Part shown: positions 43,626 to 54,023 of the stretch, in pieces
Layout: every line of letters begins with the position of its first letter
Numbering within the stretch: position 1 is the stretch's first letter
Assembly: GCA_003134965.1 (NCBI GenBank)
Contig: PLDA01000001.1
Location: 248,001 to 312,000 of the forward strand
Source: Vulcanimicrobium winogradskyi
Lineage (GTDB): Bacteria; Vulcanimicrobiota; Vulcanimicrobiia; Vulcanimicrobiales; Vulcanimicrobiaceae
DNA: 64,000 bases
Direction of reading: 5' to 3'
Made by a program: the position numbers and the translations under genes
Notes under the pieces: model-generated
Databases searched by the model: none
Told to the model about the DNA's origin: nothing
Seen by the model: only the letters and a program-made list of their open reading frames with translations

Positions 43626-45355
43626 CAGTAGACCTCTTTGATCGACGCGATCGACGTTCCCATCGCGGCGTCTTCCTTCATCTCGGTGAGGATCTCGACC
43701 AGCACGGGGACCCCGGCCTCGTTGGAGGTCTTGGTCGCCCAGGCCAGCGCCTCGGCGATCTTGCCGGGATCGGTCACGCGTACGCCCTTGGCACCCATCG
43801 CTTCCATCACCTTGACGTGGTCCATCCCGTAGCCGTCCTCGCCGTAGCCGATCGAGACCTCGAAGTCCGCATCGAAACCGAAGCCGGTGCGCTCGGCCTG
43901 CCGGATGAGGCCGAGGTGCGCGTTGTTCAGCATGACGATCACGAACGGGACCTTGTACTGGACCGCGGTCGCGATCTCTTCGATCAGGAACTCGAACGAG
44001 TAGTCGCCGACGACCGCGACGACTTCGCGCTCCGGCTGTGCGAGCTTGATCCCGGTGCAGGCGCTGATCTCCCAGCCCAGCGGCCCGGCTTGACCGCAGA
44101 CGAAGTAGCGGCGCGGCTTGTGCGTGGTCTGGAACTGGCCCGAGAAGATCTGGTACAGGCCGATAGCGGTCACGAACGTCGTGTCCTCGCCGAAGTAGCG
44201 GTTCAGCTCGCCGAACACGCGCGGCGCCTTGACCGGCACGTCGTCGAAGTCGGTGCGGCGCGTCAGCGTGCGCTTCGCCTCGGCGATGCGCGCGGTCCAC
44301 GCGTCCCGCTTGAGGCCCTGCGGGTACGCGCGCTTCGCTTCGGCGAGCATCGCCTCAAGCGTCAGCTTGGCGTCGCCGACGATGCCGAGATCGGGCTCGA
44401 AGATCCGTCCGATCTGCGTCGCTTCGACATCGGCGTGGATGAAGCGGCGGTTGCCGCGATAGGTCTCGAGGTCGCCGGTGTGCCGGCTCGCGAAGCGTGC
44501 GCCGACCGCACACACGACGTCGCTCTCGAGGAACAGCGCGTTGGCGTAGCGCTGGTTCGTCTGGATCCCGACGATCCCCATGAAGAGCGGATGGTCTTCG
44601 TCGATCGCGCCCTTGCCCATCAGCGTCGGCGAGACCGCGAGCTGCAGGTGCTCGGCGAGCGCGACCAGCGGCTCCCACGCCTCGGCGGTCAGCACGCCGC
44701 CGCCCGGCATCAGCACCGGCCGCTCGGCGTGCGCGAGCCACTCGACGGCACGCCGGATCTTCGCTTGCGAGGGGGCGACCTTGAAGATCGGGAGCGGCTC
44801 TTCGACGGTCGGATCGTAGGAGACGAGCTGCTGCGCGACGTCCTGCGGCATGTCGATGTGAACCGGTCCGGGACGGCCGTCGCGCGCGATGCGGAACGCT
44901 TCGCGGAAGACCCACGGGATCTGCGCCGCTTCTTTGCAGATGAACGACTTCTTGACGACCGGCTTGACGATCTCGCAGATGTCGACGGCCTGGAAGCCCT
45001 CGCGGTGCAGCTGGCTGACCGGGACCTGGCCGGTGATCGTGATGATCGGGATCGAGTCGGCCATCGCCGTGTAGAGCCCGGTCACGAAGTTCGTGCCGCC
45101 GGGGCCCGAGGTCGCCATCGCGATCCCGACCTTGCCGGTGGCGCGCGCGTAGCCGTCGGCGGCATGCGTCGCGCCCTCTTCGTGACGGACGACGATGTGC
45201 CGGATCGTCGAGCGGCGCAGCGCGTTGTAGAGCGGGAGAATCGATGCCCCCGGGATCCCGAAGGCGAGGTCGACGCCCTCGCTCTCCATGACGCGGACGG
45301 CCGCTTCGGCGGCGGTGATCGTGGCGGGGGGTGCGAGCGGCTTGACGGCGAGCAT
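43625..45355 (-). CDS. gcl: glyoxylate carboligase (tartronate-semialdehyde synthase) with an extra active-site Glu
   Basis: 576-residue ThDP enzyme joining two glyoxylates. It tracks closely with known Gcl: GIPGASILPLYNAL, FQAVDICEIVKPVVKK, CGQAGPLGW, HLGLIRQAER and YGMDHVKVMEAMG. Known Gcl has valine in place of the canonical ThDP glutamate (RHVEG in E. coli). Here the residue is glutamate, E59 in RHEEGATHAADGY (codon 45179-45181). Context (Hyi and GlxR downstream, GlcDEF divergent) still argues for Gcl; acetolactate synthase would be the alternative. ATG 45355 was chosen; a TTG further upstream would run through the operators. Confidence 0.88.
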   Translation of the reverse strand: MLAVKPLAPPATITAAEAAVRVMESEGVDLAFGIPGASILPLYNALRRSTIRHIVVRHEEGATHAADGYARATGKVGIAMATSGPGGTNFVTGLYTAMADSIPIITITGQVPVSQLHREGFQAVDICEIVKPVVKKSFICKEAAQIPWVFREAFRIARDGRPGPVHIDMPQDVAQQLVSYDPTVEEPLPIFKVAPSQAKIRRAVEWLAHAERPVLMPGGGVLTAEAWEPLVALAEHLQLAVSPTLMGKGAIDEDHPLFMGIVGIQTNQRYANALFLESDVVCAVGARFASRHTGDLETYRGNRRFIHADVEATQIGRIFEPDLGIVGDAKLTLEAMLAEAKRAYPQGLKRDAWTARIAEAKRTLTRRTDFDDVPVKAPRVFGELNRYFGEDTTFVTAIGLYQIFSGQFQTTHKPRRYFVCGQAGPLGWEISACTGIKLAQPEREVVAVVGDYSFEFLIEEIATAVQYKVPFVIVMLNNAHLGLIRQAERTGFGFDADFEVSIGYGEDGYGMDHVKVMEAMGAKGVRVTDPGKIAEALAWATKTSNEAGVPVLVEILTEMKEDAAMGTSIASIKEVY

Positions 45356-45379
45356 GGGGCCTCCCGTGGGCGGAGTTTT

Positions 45380-45394
45380 GGGATACCGTATCCC
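45380..45394. promoter_or_regulatory. GntR-type operator, left site
   Basis: GGGATAC-C-GTATCCC, a perfect 7-base-arm palindrome, 25 bases upstream of the gcl start. The same arms recur at 45438. The position in the divergent gap and the adjacent GntR gene suggest autoregulation. Confidence 0.8.
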
Positions 45395-45437
45395 GAGGGT
45401 AAGCACGACTTTACCCGCCCAAGGCCTCGCTGTCAAT

Positions 45438-45452
45438 GGGATACGGTATCCC
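45438..45452. promoter_or_regulatory. GntR-type operator, right site
   Basis: GGGATAC-G-GTATCCC, identical arms to the left site, centre to centre 58 bases away. It lies 41 bases before the gntR ATG. A weaker GGGGTACCGTGAGGG at 45476-45490 may be a degenerate third site overlapping the ribosome-binding GAGGG. Confidence 0.8.
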
Positions 45453-45492
45453 AAAGTTGACGGAGCCCGTCCGCTGGGGTACCGTGAGGGAC

Positions 45493-46182
45493 ATGCAACC
45501 CAAGTCGCTCCAGCCGTTGCGCCGTGGGCTCTCGCTGCGCGAGCGCATCCACGACCGGCTGCGGGCCGCGATCATCTCGGGCGAGCTGGCGCCGGGCAGC
45601 CCAGTGATCGAGGCCGAGCTCGCGACCCGTCTGGGGGCCAGCCGGACCCCCGTGCGCGAGGCGCTGCGGCGGCTGGAGGCCGAGGGCTTGCTGGAGCCGC
45701 GCGGGCTGCGCGGAAGCGTCGTGCGCGAGCTGCGCGCCGACGAGGTCGAGTGCGTGTTCGAGATTCGCGAGGCGCTGGAGTCGCTCGCCGCGCGGCGAGC
45801 CGCGCGCACGATGCGCGAGACCGATCTGCGCAAGCTCCAGGACTACGTCGAGCGGATGCGCGAGTCGGTCGACGACGCGAACGAGATGGAGCGCCACGAC
45901 ACCGGCTTCCACGACGTGATCCTGGCGAGCGCCAGCGGTGAGCGCCTGAAGCGGATGCTGACCGAGCTGCGCGAGGAGCTGATCGCCTACCGCTTCATCT
46001 CGCTCTCCGATCCCGACCGTCGCCGTGCGACCGTCGGCGAGTACGAAGCGATCGTCGAGGCGCTACGAGGGCACGACGAGGACGCGGCCGCGGCACGCAC
46101 CGCCGCCCACATCGCGAACGCGCGCGCGGCAGTGCTGCGGCTCGCGGCCGCTGCCGAAGCAGTACCGGCGTCCGCCTCGTGA
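45493..46182 (+). CDS. GntR-family (FadR/FCD) transcriptional regulator
   Basis: 229 residues. Winged-helix N-terminus: LSLRERIHDRLRAAIISGEL and LATRLGASRTPVREALRRLE. A C-terminal all-helical FCD ligand domain follows, with metal-binding residues plausible in EMERHDTGFHDVIL and TAAHIANA. ATG 45493 has GAGGGAC upstream. I infer it controls both arms of the glycolate/glyoxylate regulon through the two GGGATACnGTATCCC palindromes; the ligand is probably glycolate or glyoxylate. It overlaps glcD as GTGA, so it is the first gene of that operon. Confidence 0.92.
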   Translation: MQPKSLQPLRRGLSLRERIHDRLRAAIISGELAPGSPVIEAELATRLGASRTPVREALRRLEAEGLLEPRGLRGSVVRELRADEVECVFEIREALESLAARRAARTMRETDLRKLQDYVERMRESVDDANEMERHDTGFHDVILASASGERLKRMLTELREELIAYRFISLSDPDRRRATVGEYEAIVEALRGHDEDAAAARTAAHIANARAAVLRLAAAAEAVPASAS

Positions 46183-47687
46183 CGACGACCGCGCTTCGAC
46201 AAGCTCGGGATGACATGATCCGAGCGCAGCGCAGCGGGCTGCTTCAGCTGCGCTTCGCCGCGATCGTCGGTACGAAGAACGCGATCGTTTCGGGAGCCGG
46301 CCTGCGGACGTACGAGTGCGATGGTCTGCTCGGCTATCGCTGCCGTCCGGAGATCGTCGTCCTGCCGGGCTCGACCGACGAGGTCGCGGCGTGCGTGAAG
46401 CTGGCCCGCGAGCTCGAGATGCCGGTCGTCCCACGTGGCGCGGGGACGGGACTCTCGGGCGGGTCGCTGCCGAGTGAAGGCTCGATCGTGATCGGGCTCT
46501 CGCGGATGAAGAAGATCCTCGAGGTCGACCTCGACAATCGCGTCGCGCGCGTGCAGCCCGGCGTCATCAACCTCGACATCACCCGCGCGCTCGCGCCGGA
46601 CGGGTACTACTACGCGCCCGATCCGAGCTCGCAGAGCGTCTGCACGATCGGCGGGAACGTCGCCGAGAACTCCGGCGGCGCCCACTGCCTCAAGTACGGC
46701 TTCACCGTCAACCACGTCATCGGGCTCACGCTCGTGACCCCGGCCGGCGAGATCGTGCAGCTCGGCTCGTCCGCCGGCGAACCGGAAGCGCTCGGTTACG
46801 ATCTGGTCGGTGTCGTCGTCGGTAGCGAGGGAATGACCGGGATCGTGACCGAGGTACTGGTTCGCGTGCTGCGCACGCCGGAGAACACGAAGACGCTGTT
46901 CGCGACGTTCCCCTCGACCGACGAAGCCGGCGACGCCGTGTCGCGCATCATCGGTTCCGGGATCATTCCGGCGGCGATCGAGATGTGCGATCAGCTTGCG
47001 ATCGAGGCGATCGTGGCGGCGACCGGCGTCGACTGGCCGCTCGACGTCGGCGCGCTGATCTTGATGGACGTCGACGGCGTCACCGCCGAGGTCGAGGACA
47101 CGGCGGCGCGCGCGCGCGAGCATTTGAAGGCGGCCGGCGCGCTCGACGTGCGCGCGCCGAAGGACGACGCGGAGCGGCAGCTGGCTTGGAAGGGGCGCAA
47201 GGCCGCGTTCGCCGCGATGGGCCGCATCTCGCCGAACTACCTCGTTCAGGACGGCGTCATCCCGCGCAAGGACATTTCCCCGGTGCTGCGCGAGATCGCG
47301 GCGCTCGGCGCAAGCGCCGGACTGCGCATCGCGAACGTCTTTCATGCCGGCGACGGCAACCTGCACCCGCTGGTGCTCTACGACGCTCGCATCCCAGGCC
47401 AGGAGCAGGCTGCCGAGCACGTCGGCGGCGAGATCCTGCGCGTCTGCCTGCGGTACGGCGGTTCGGTCACCGGCGAACACGGCGTCGGCCACGACAAGGC
47501 GTGCTATCTCGGCGAGCAGTTCACCGAAGACGATCTCGAAACGATGCAGGCGGTTCGCACGGCATTCGATCCCGAGCAGAGCTTCAATCCCGACAAGATG
47601 TTCCCGACGCCGCGGCTCTGCGGCGACAAGCCGGGCGCGTACGTCGCGCACGCGACCGAGACGAGCGGCGAGGTCGGACGGGGATGA
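46179..47687 (+). CDS. glcD: glycolate oxidase subunit GlcD (set 2)
   Basis: 502 residues, FAD-linked. VVPRGAGTGLSGGSLP, YAPDPSSQSVCTIGGNVAEN, SGGAHCLKYGFTVNH, IANVFHAGDGNLHPLVLYD and VTGEHGVGHDKA are the standard GlcD blocks. GTG 46179 overlaps the GntR stop; residues 6-13 (LRQARDDM) come from a dispersed repeat copy, so ATG 46215 (MIRAQRSGLL) is an alternative start. With GlcE and GlcF it forms the glycolate-to-glyoxylate oxidase. Confidence 0.93.
   Translation: MTTTALRQARDDMIRAQRSGLLQLRFAAIVGTKNAIVSGAGLRTYECDGLLGYRCRPEIVVLPGSTDEVAACVKLARELEMPVVPRGAGTGLSGGSLPSEGSIVIGLSRMKKILEVDLDNRVARVQPGVINLDITRALAPDGYYYAPDPSSQSVCTIGGNVAENSGGAHCLKYGFTVNHVIGLTLVTPAGEIVQLGSSAGEPEALGYDLVGVVVGSEGMTGIVTEVLVRVLRTPENTKTLFATFPSTDEAGDAVSRIIGSGIIPAAIEMCDQLAIEAIVAATGVDWPLDVGALILMDVDGVTAEVEDTAARAREHLKAAGALDVRAPKDDAERQLAWKGRKAAFAAMGRISPNYLVQDGVIPRKDISPVLREIAALGASAGLRIANVFHAGDGNLHPLVLYDARIPGQEQAAEHVGGEILRVCLRYGGSVTGEHGVGHDKACYLGEQFTEDDLETMQAVRTAFDPEQSFNPDKMFPTPRLCGDKPGAYVAHATETSGEVGRG
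46192..46214 (+). repeat. dispersed repeat at the glcD start
   Basis: CGCTTCGACAAGCTCGGGAT plus GAC, a close match to the repeat at 2105-2127 and read in the same frame (LRQARDD). Confidence 0.75.
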
Positions 47688-48901
47688 CCCACCCGCTCGC
47701 GATCGCGGGGGTGACGCCGCGCCAGGTGGTGATGCCGCGCAGCATCGACGAGCTGAGCGAGACCGTGCGCGAGCTGTACGGTGCGCGCAAACCGTTTGCG
47801 TTCGTCGGCGGCGCGACGCACCTCGACCTCGGCAACGCGCCGCGCGCGCTCGACACGGTGGTGCGCACGACCGCGCTCGACGAGGTCGTCGACTACACGC
47901 CCGAAGATCAGACGATCACCGTCGAAGCGGGGATCACGCTCGCGGAGCTCGACACCGTGCTCGCGCGGAACGGCCAGATGCTGCCGCTCGATACCGCCGA
48001 CCGCGCGTGCGCGACCGTCGGCGGCGTGGTCGCCTCGAACGCGTACGGCCGGCGCCGGCTGCGCTACGGCACCACCAAAGACCTGATCGTCGGCGTCGGC
48101 ATCGTGCGGCCGGACGGAGTCCGCGCGCGCGGCGGCGGCAAGGTGGTGAAGAACGTCGCCGGATTCGATTTGCCGAAGCTGATGGTTGGCTCGCTCGGCA
48201 CGCTGGCGGCAATCGCGAGCGTGACGTTTCGGGTCTATCCGGTGCCGGAGTCGACGCGGGCAGTGGTGGTGCGCTTCGATCGGGAAGCCGCGGTCGACGA
48301 CGTGCTGCGCGAGCTGATCGCCGACCGGCTCGAGCCGGAATCGGTTGCGCTCTACGGCTATCGTTCGCTCGTCGTGACGTTCGTCGGCACGCGGGCAGGC
48401 GTCGACGCGCAGATGCGTGCGCTGCGCGACGGCGTAGCCTACCGCTGCAGGGTCGAGACGGCCGAGCTCAGCGAGCTCGAGCGCGAAGCCTACGAGCAGC
48501 GCGAACGCGCGGTGCGCCGTGACGGTCCGTGGCGCCTGCACGTCGTCGGGCCGCCGTCGGAGCACGTCGCGACGCTCGCCGGTGTCGTGCCGGCGTCACC
48601 GCTCGCCGTTCCCGTCGCGTACCCGCTGAGCGGGGTCGCGTTCCACGCGTTCAGTGAATCGACGTTCGCGGGCGGCCCCGACGCAAGCCCGGACTGGCAC
48701 GTACGCGATCTGCGCGACGCCGTCGCGAACGCGACGCGCGGCCGCGGCCACGTCGTCTTCGACGCGATCCCCGACGCAGCGCGAGCTCTCGTCGACGCCT
48801 GGGGGCCACCGCCGCCCTCGCTCGCGCTGATGCGCACGATCAAGGCGAACTTCGACCCGCACGGCCTTTGCAACCCAGGCCGCTTCATCGGAGGGATCTA
48901 G
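47684..48901 (+). CDS. glcE: glycolate oxidase subunit GlcE (set 2)
   Basis: 405 residues, FAD-binding PCMH fold. AFVGGATHLDLGN, LDTADRACATVGGVVASNA, GKVVKNVAGFDLPKLMVGS and ANFDPHGLCNPGRF are GlcE-like. Overlaps GlcD as ATGA and GlcF as TAGTG, so the three subunits are translated together. It differs substantially from the GlcE at 12-13 kb. Confidence 0.9.
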   Translation: MTHPLAIAGVTPRQVVMPRSIDELSETVRELYGARKPFAFVGGATHLDLGNAPRALDTVVRTTALDEVVDYTPEDQTITVEAGITLAELDTVLARNGQMLPLDTADRACATVGGVVASNAYGRRRLRYGTTKDLIVGVGIVRPDGVRARGGGKVVKNVAGFDLPKLMVGSLGTLAAIASVTFRVYPVPESTRAVVVRFDREAAVDDVLRELIADRLEPESVALYGYRSLVVTFVGTRAGVDAQMRALRDGVAYRCRVETAELSELEREAYEQRERAVRRDGPWRLHVVGPPSEHVATLAGVVPASPLAVPVAYPLSGVAFHAFSESTFAGGPDASPDWHVRDLRDAVANATRGRGHVVFDAIPDAARALVDAWGPPPPSLALMRTIKANFDPHGLCNPGRFIGGI

Positions 48902-50223
48902 TGGCAGACGTCACCGATGCGCGGCCGGCCGACTCGCCGCAGCACGCGGGTCCGCGTACCTTTGACTCTTTGCTGTCGGATTGCGTGCATTGCGGGTTCT
49001 GTTTGCCGGCGTGTCCGACGTATGTCTCGTGGGGCGAGGAGATGGACTCGCCGCGCGGGCGGATCGACTTGATGAAGGGCGTCGAGGACGGCGTCATCCC
49101 GCTCGACGACGCCGTCGCGGGCCACATCGACAAGTGCCTGGGCTGCATGGCGTGCGTGACGGCCTGTCCGTCGGGCGTTCGCTACGATCTGCTGATCGAA
49201 GCGACGCGCGCGAAGGTCGAAGCCGCAGTGCAGCGGCCGGCCGAGGACCGCGCGTTCCGCGAGTTCGTGTTCTCGGTGTTCCCCTATCCGCGCCGGCTGC
49301 GCGCAATGATCCCGGCGCTGTGGCTGGGGACGAAGCTCGGTTTCAGCCGGGCTGTTGCTGGTCCGCTCGGCAAGCTGCTCCCCTCGCGGCTGCGGCAGCT
49401 TGCCGCCATGGCGCCGCCGATCGACCTGCGCGATGCGTTCACGAGCCTTCCCGTGCTGACGCCGGCGAAGGGCGAGCGCCGCGCGCGCGTGGCCCTCGTC
49501 GCGGGCTGCGTGCAGCGCGCGTTCTTCCCCAACGTCAACGCGGCGACGATCCGCGTGCTGAGCGCCGAAGGCTGCGAGGTGATCGTGCCCGGCGGCCAGG
49601 GCTGCTGCGGGGCGCTCTCCCTCCACAGCGGGCGTCCCGACGAGGCGAAGCGCTTCGCGCGCGCGCTGATCGAGCGGTTCGAGAAGCTGCGGGTCGACGC
49701 CATCATCATCAACGCCGCCGGCTGCGGCTCGACGCTCAAGGAGTACGGCGAGCTCTTCGTCAGCGAGCCGGCGTGGAGCGAGCGCGCGCAAGCGTTCGCC
49801 GAAAAAGTGCGCGACGTCAACGAGTATCTCGCGACGCTCGAGCCGCGTGCGCCGCGCAAAGCGCTGAAGCTGCGCGTCGCGTATCACGATGCGTGTCATC
49901 TGGCGCACGCGCAGCGCGTCCGCGTTCAGCCGCGCGCGCTGCTGCGTACGATCCCAGGACTGGAGCTGTGCGAGATCCCCGATGGCGATCAGTGCTGCGG
50001 AAGCGCTGGGACGTACAACCTGTTCCAGCCCGAGTCCGCCCACGAGGTCGGCGTACGCAAAGTCGACAACGTGCAGAGCGTCGCGCCGGATCTGGTCGCC
50101 AGCGCGAATCCCGGCTGCACGCTGCAGATGCAGTCGATCTTCCGCGAGCGCGGCGTCGCGCTGCGCGCTGCCCACCCGATCGAGCTGCTCGACGCCGCGA
50201 TCTGCGGGACGCCGCTCCGCTGA
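48901..50223 (+). CDS. glcF: glycolate oxidase iron-sulfur subunit GlcF
   Basis: 440 residues from GTG 48901. Two 4Fe-4S motifs, CVHCGFCLPACPTYV and CLGCMACVTACPSG, and two CCG domains (GGQGCCGAL and GDQCCGSAGTYN with the preceding HDACHLAHAQ) are present. Takes electrons from GlcDE, probably to the quinone pool. This subunit exists only in set 2. Confidence 0.93.
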   Translation: MADVTDARPADSPQHAGPRTFDSLLSDCVHCGFCLPACPTYVSWGEEMDSPRGRIDLMKGVEDGVIPLDDAVAGHIDKCLGCMACVTACPSGVRYDLLIEATRAKVEAAVQRPAEDRAFREFVFSVFPYPRRLRAMIPALWLGTKLGFSRAVAGPLGKLLPSRLRQLAAMAPPIDLRDAFTSLPVLTPAKGERRARVALVAGCVQRAFFPNVNAATIRVLSAEGCEVIVPGGQGCCGALSLHSGRPDEAKRFARALIERFEKLRVDAIIINAAGCGSTLKEYGELFVSEPAWSERAQAFAEKVRDVNEYLATLEPRAPRKALKLRVAYHDACHLAHAQRVRVQPRALLRTIPGLELCEIPDGDQCCGSAGTYNLFQPESAHEVGVRKVDNVQSVAPDLVASANPGCTLQMQSIFRERGVALRAAHPIELLDAAICGTPLR

Positions 50224-51005
50224 CGGACGGCGCGGCGAGCTACGACGAACTGGCCGGTGCCTGGCGCACGCTGCGAGCGCGCGGTGTGCGCGTGCGCGAG
50301 ATCGCCTGCGTCGGTGCGCCGCGCACGCTGCTGATGGCCGAGCTCGGCGATGCGAGCGCCCCGACCGTCTCGATCATCGCGGGAGTACACGGCGACGAGC
50401 CCGCCGCGCCGTGGGCGCTCCAATCGCTCGTCCGCGACGGGCTGCTCGACACGCGCTTCGCGTACCGGATCTGGCCGTGTCTGAATCCGAGCGGCTACGC
50501 GGCGGGGACGCGGACGAATGCGGAGGGTCTCGACGTCAACCGCAGTTTTTCGCGCGGTGGAACGACGCCCGAGGCGCGCGCGGTGCTGACCGCCAACCGC
50601 GACCGGCGCTTCGCGCTCGCGCTCGACCTGCACGAAGACTACGAAGCGGCGGGATGTTACGTGTACGAGCCGCTCAGGCGGGGCTTCGCGCCGCGCTTCT
50701 CGGACGCGATCGTCACGGCGCTCGACGGCGCCGGGCTGCCGGTCCAAGCGCTGAGCGACGATTTCGACCTCGGCGCGCCGGCGGATGCCGACGTGCGCGA
50801 GATGTACCGGCTCGAGCGCGGCCGCGTGCTGGTCGACTACGAGCTCGAGCTGCGGGTCTTCCCAGGCTTGCCGAGCTCGATCGCGCTGATGTACCGCGGT
50901 ACACCCTCGGCGCTGACGTTCGAGACGCCGCGCCCGCGCCCGTGGGACGAGCGTATCGCCGCGCACCGCGTCGCGGTCACCACGGTTCTGGCCGGGAGCG
51001 CCTGA
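50220..51005 (+). CDS. M14-like (MpaA / succinylglutamate desuccinylase type) zinc carboxypeptidase
   Basis: About 261 residues. Zinc ligands H and E in AGVHGDEPAAPW and H in LDLHEDYE; the substrate block CLNPSGYAAGTRTNAEGLDV matches this family, which includes murein tripeptide amidases. The start is not clear: no ATG is available, CTG 50220 overlaps the GlcF stop as CTGA, and GTG 50286 lies inside the first strand. Its role in a glycolate operon is not obvious. Confidence 0.78.
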   Translation: MTDGAASYDELAGAWRTLRARGVRVREIACVGAPRTLLMAELGDASAPTVSIIAGVHGDEPAAPWALQSLVRDGLLDTRFAYRIWPCLNPSGYAAGTRTNAEGLDVNRSFSRGGTTPEARAVLTANRDRRFALALDLHEDYEAAGCYVYEPLRRGFAPRFSDAIVTALDGAGLPVQALSDDFDLGAPADADVREMYRLERGRVLVDYELELRVFPGLPSSIALMYRGTPSALTFETPRPRPWDERIAAHRVAVTTVLAGSA

Positions 51006-51030
51006 CCCGGGGCGCGAAACCGGGCGGGTC

Positions 51031-52686
<1,656 letters not shown>

Positions 52687-52688
52687 CC

Positions 52689-53822
52689 ACGCCGGACGTT
52701 CTCGTCGTCGGCGCCGGGCTGATCGGGCTCGGCGTCGCGTACGAACTCGCCAAGGGCGGCGCCTCGGTGACCGTGTACGACCGGGCCGAGCCGGCGCGCG
52801 CAGCGTCGTGGGCGGGCGCCGGGATGCTCGCGCCGTTCAGCGAGCAGATGCCGGACGCCGCGATGCTCGCGCTGTGCCGCGAGTCGCTCGCGATCTATCC
52901 CGAATTCGTCGCGGAGCTTCGCGAACGGACCGGCGTCGATGCGCGCTTCCGGCGCGACGGGACGCTGCACGTCGCGCTCGACGGTGCGCGCCTCGCCGAG
53001 TTGGCGGCGCACGCCGAGACGTTTCGGGCGAACGGCGGCGAGGTCGCCGTGCTCGACCGCGGCGAGGCGCTGGCGCGCGAGCCGATGCTCGCGAAGGATC
53101 TGGCCGGCGGGCTGTTCGTCGCGAACGAAGCGCAGGTCGACAACCGCCGCCTCGGCCGGGCGCTGCTGGCGGGCTGCGAATCGCTCGGCGTGCGGATCGA
53201 ACGCGTCGACGGCCTCGCCGTCGAATGCGACTCCCGCCGCGTGCGCGGCTTGCGCACCGCGTACGGTTTCGCGAGCGCGCCGGTCGTCGTCAACGCGGCG
53301 GGTGCCTGGGCCGGTTCGTTGCCCGGCATTCCGGACGCGGCGCGCGTGCGGGTGCGCCCGGTCGCCGGGCAGATGCTCGCGATCGCGATCCCGCGCACGG
53401 CGATGCGCGCGCTGGTCTGGCTCGGCCACCGCTATCTCGTCCCGCGCGACGACGGCCGCCTGCTGGTCGGCGCGACGGTCGAAGAGCACGGTTTCGACGC
53501 GCGGGTGACCGCCGCCGGGATGCACGATCTGCTCGACGCGGCGCTCGCCGTCGCGCCATCGCTCGCGACGTTCGCGGTGGTCGAGACGTGGGCCGGTCTG
53601 CGCCCCGGTTCGCACGACGGACGGCCGTACCTCGGCGCCACGGCGCTGGACGGATACCTCGTTGCCTGCGGGCACTATCGCAACGGGATTCTCCTCGCAC
53701 CGGCCACCGCGCGCGCGATCGCTGAGCTCGTCGCCGGAGGCCCGGCCGATCGGCTCGCTCCCTTCGCCCCCGCGCGCGGAGGGACGGAGCCCGAACCCAC
53801 CGTCGCGAACGGCCTCTCGTGA
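52689..53822 (+). CDS. thiO: glycine oxidase ThiO
   Basis: 377 residues. DAO-type FAD enzyme that makes dehydroglycine for the thiazole of thiamine. VLVVGAGLIGLGVAYELA, ASWAGAGMLAPFSE, VVNAAGAWAG and ETWAGLRPGSHDGRPYLG are diagnostic. No ATG, GTG or TTG is found near the N-terminus; the codon at the expected place is ACG (52689), three bases after the ETF-QO stop. The start is therefore provisional. Overlaps thiS as GTGA. Confidence 0.9.
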   Translation, partial: TPDVLVVGAGLIGLGVAYELAKGGASVTVYDRAEPARAASWAGAGMLAPFSEQMPDAAMLALCRESLAIYPEFVAELRERTGVDARFRRDGTLHVALDGARLAELAAHAETFRANGGEVAVLDRGEALAREPMLAKDLAGGLFVANEAQVDNRRLGRALLAGCESLGVRIERVDGLAVECDSRRVRGLRTAYGFASAPVVVNAAGAWAGSLPGIPDAARVRVRPVAGQMLAIAIPRTAMRALVWLGHRYLVPRDDGRLLVGATVEEHGFDARVTAAGMHDLLDAALAVAPSLATFAVVETWAGLRPGSHDGRPYLGATALDGYLVACGHYRNGILLAPATARAIAELVAGGPADRLAPFAPARGGTEPEPTVANGLS

Positions 53823-54019
53823 CGATCTCGGTCAACGGTGAGGCGCAGCAGGTCGCCGACGGGGCGACGCTCGATGCGTTCCTCGACAACCTCGGCGTGC
53901 GCCGCGACGGAACCGCCGTCGCGCTGAACGACGACGTCGTTCCGCGCGCGCACCACGGCTCGACGGCGCTGAGCGAAGGCGACCGGCTCGAGATCATCGT
54001 CGCGGTCGCGGGGGGCTGA
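53819..54019 (+). CDS. thiS: sulfur carrier protein ThiS
   Basis: 66-residue ubiquitin-like protein from GTG 53819. Ends in IIVAVAGG, the diglycine that becomes the thiocarboxylate. LNDDVVPRAHH in the middle is typical. Located between thiO and thiG, as in many thiamine operons. Confidence 0.95.
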   Translation: MTISVNGEAQQVADGATLDAFLDNLGVRRDGTAVALNDDVVPRAHHGSTALSEGDRLEIIVAVAGG

Positions 54020-54023
54020 AAGC

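Noticed and set aside
45356..45454. N-terminal extension of gcl from TTG 45454
   Set aside because: It would translate the operator palindrome and lacks similarity to Gcl; ATG 45355 fits the family length.
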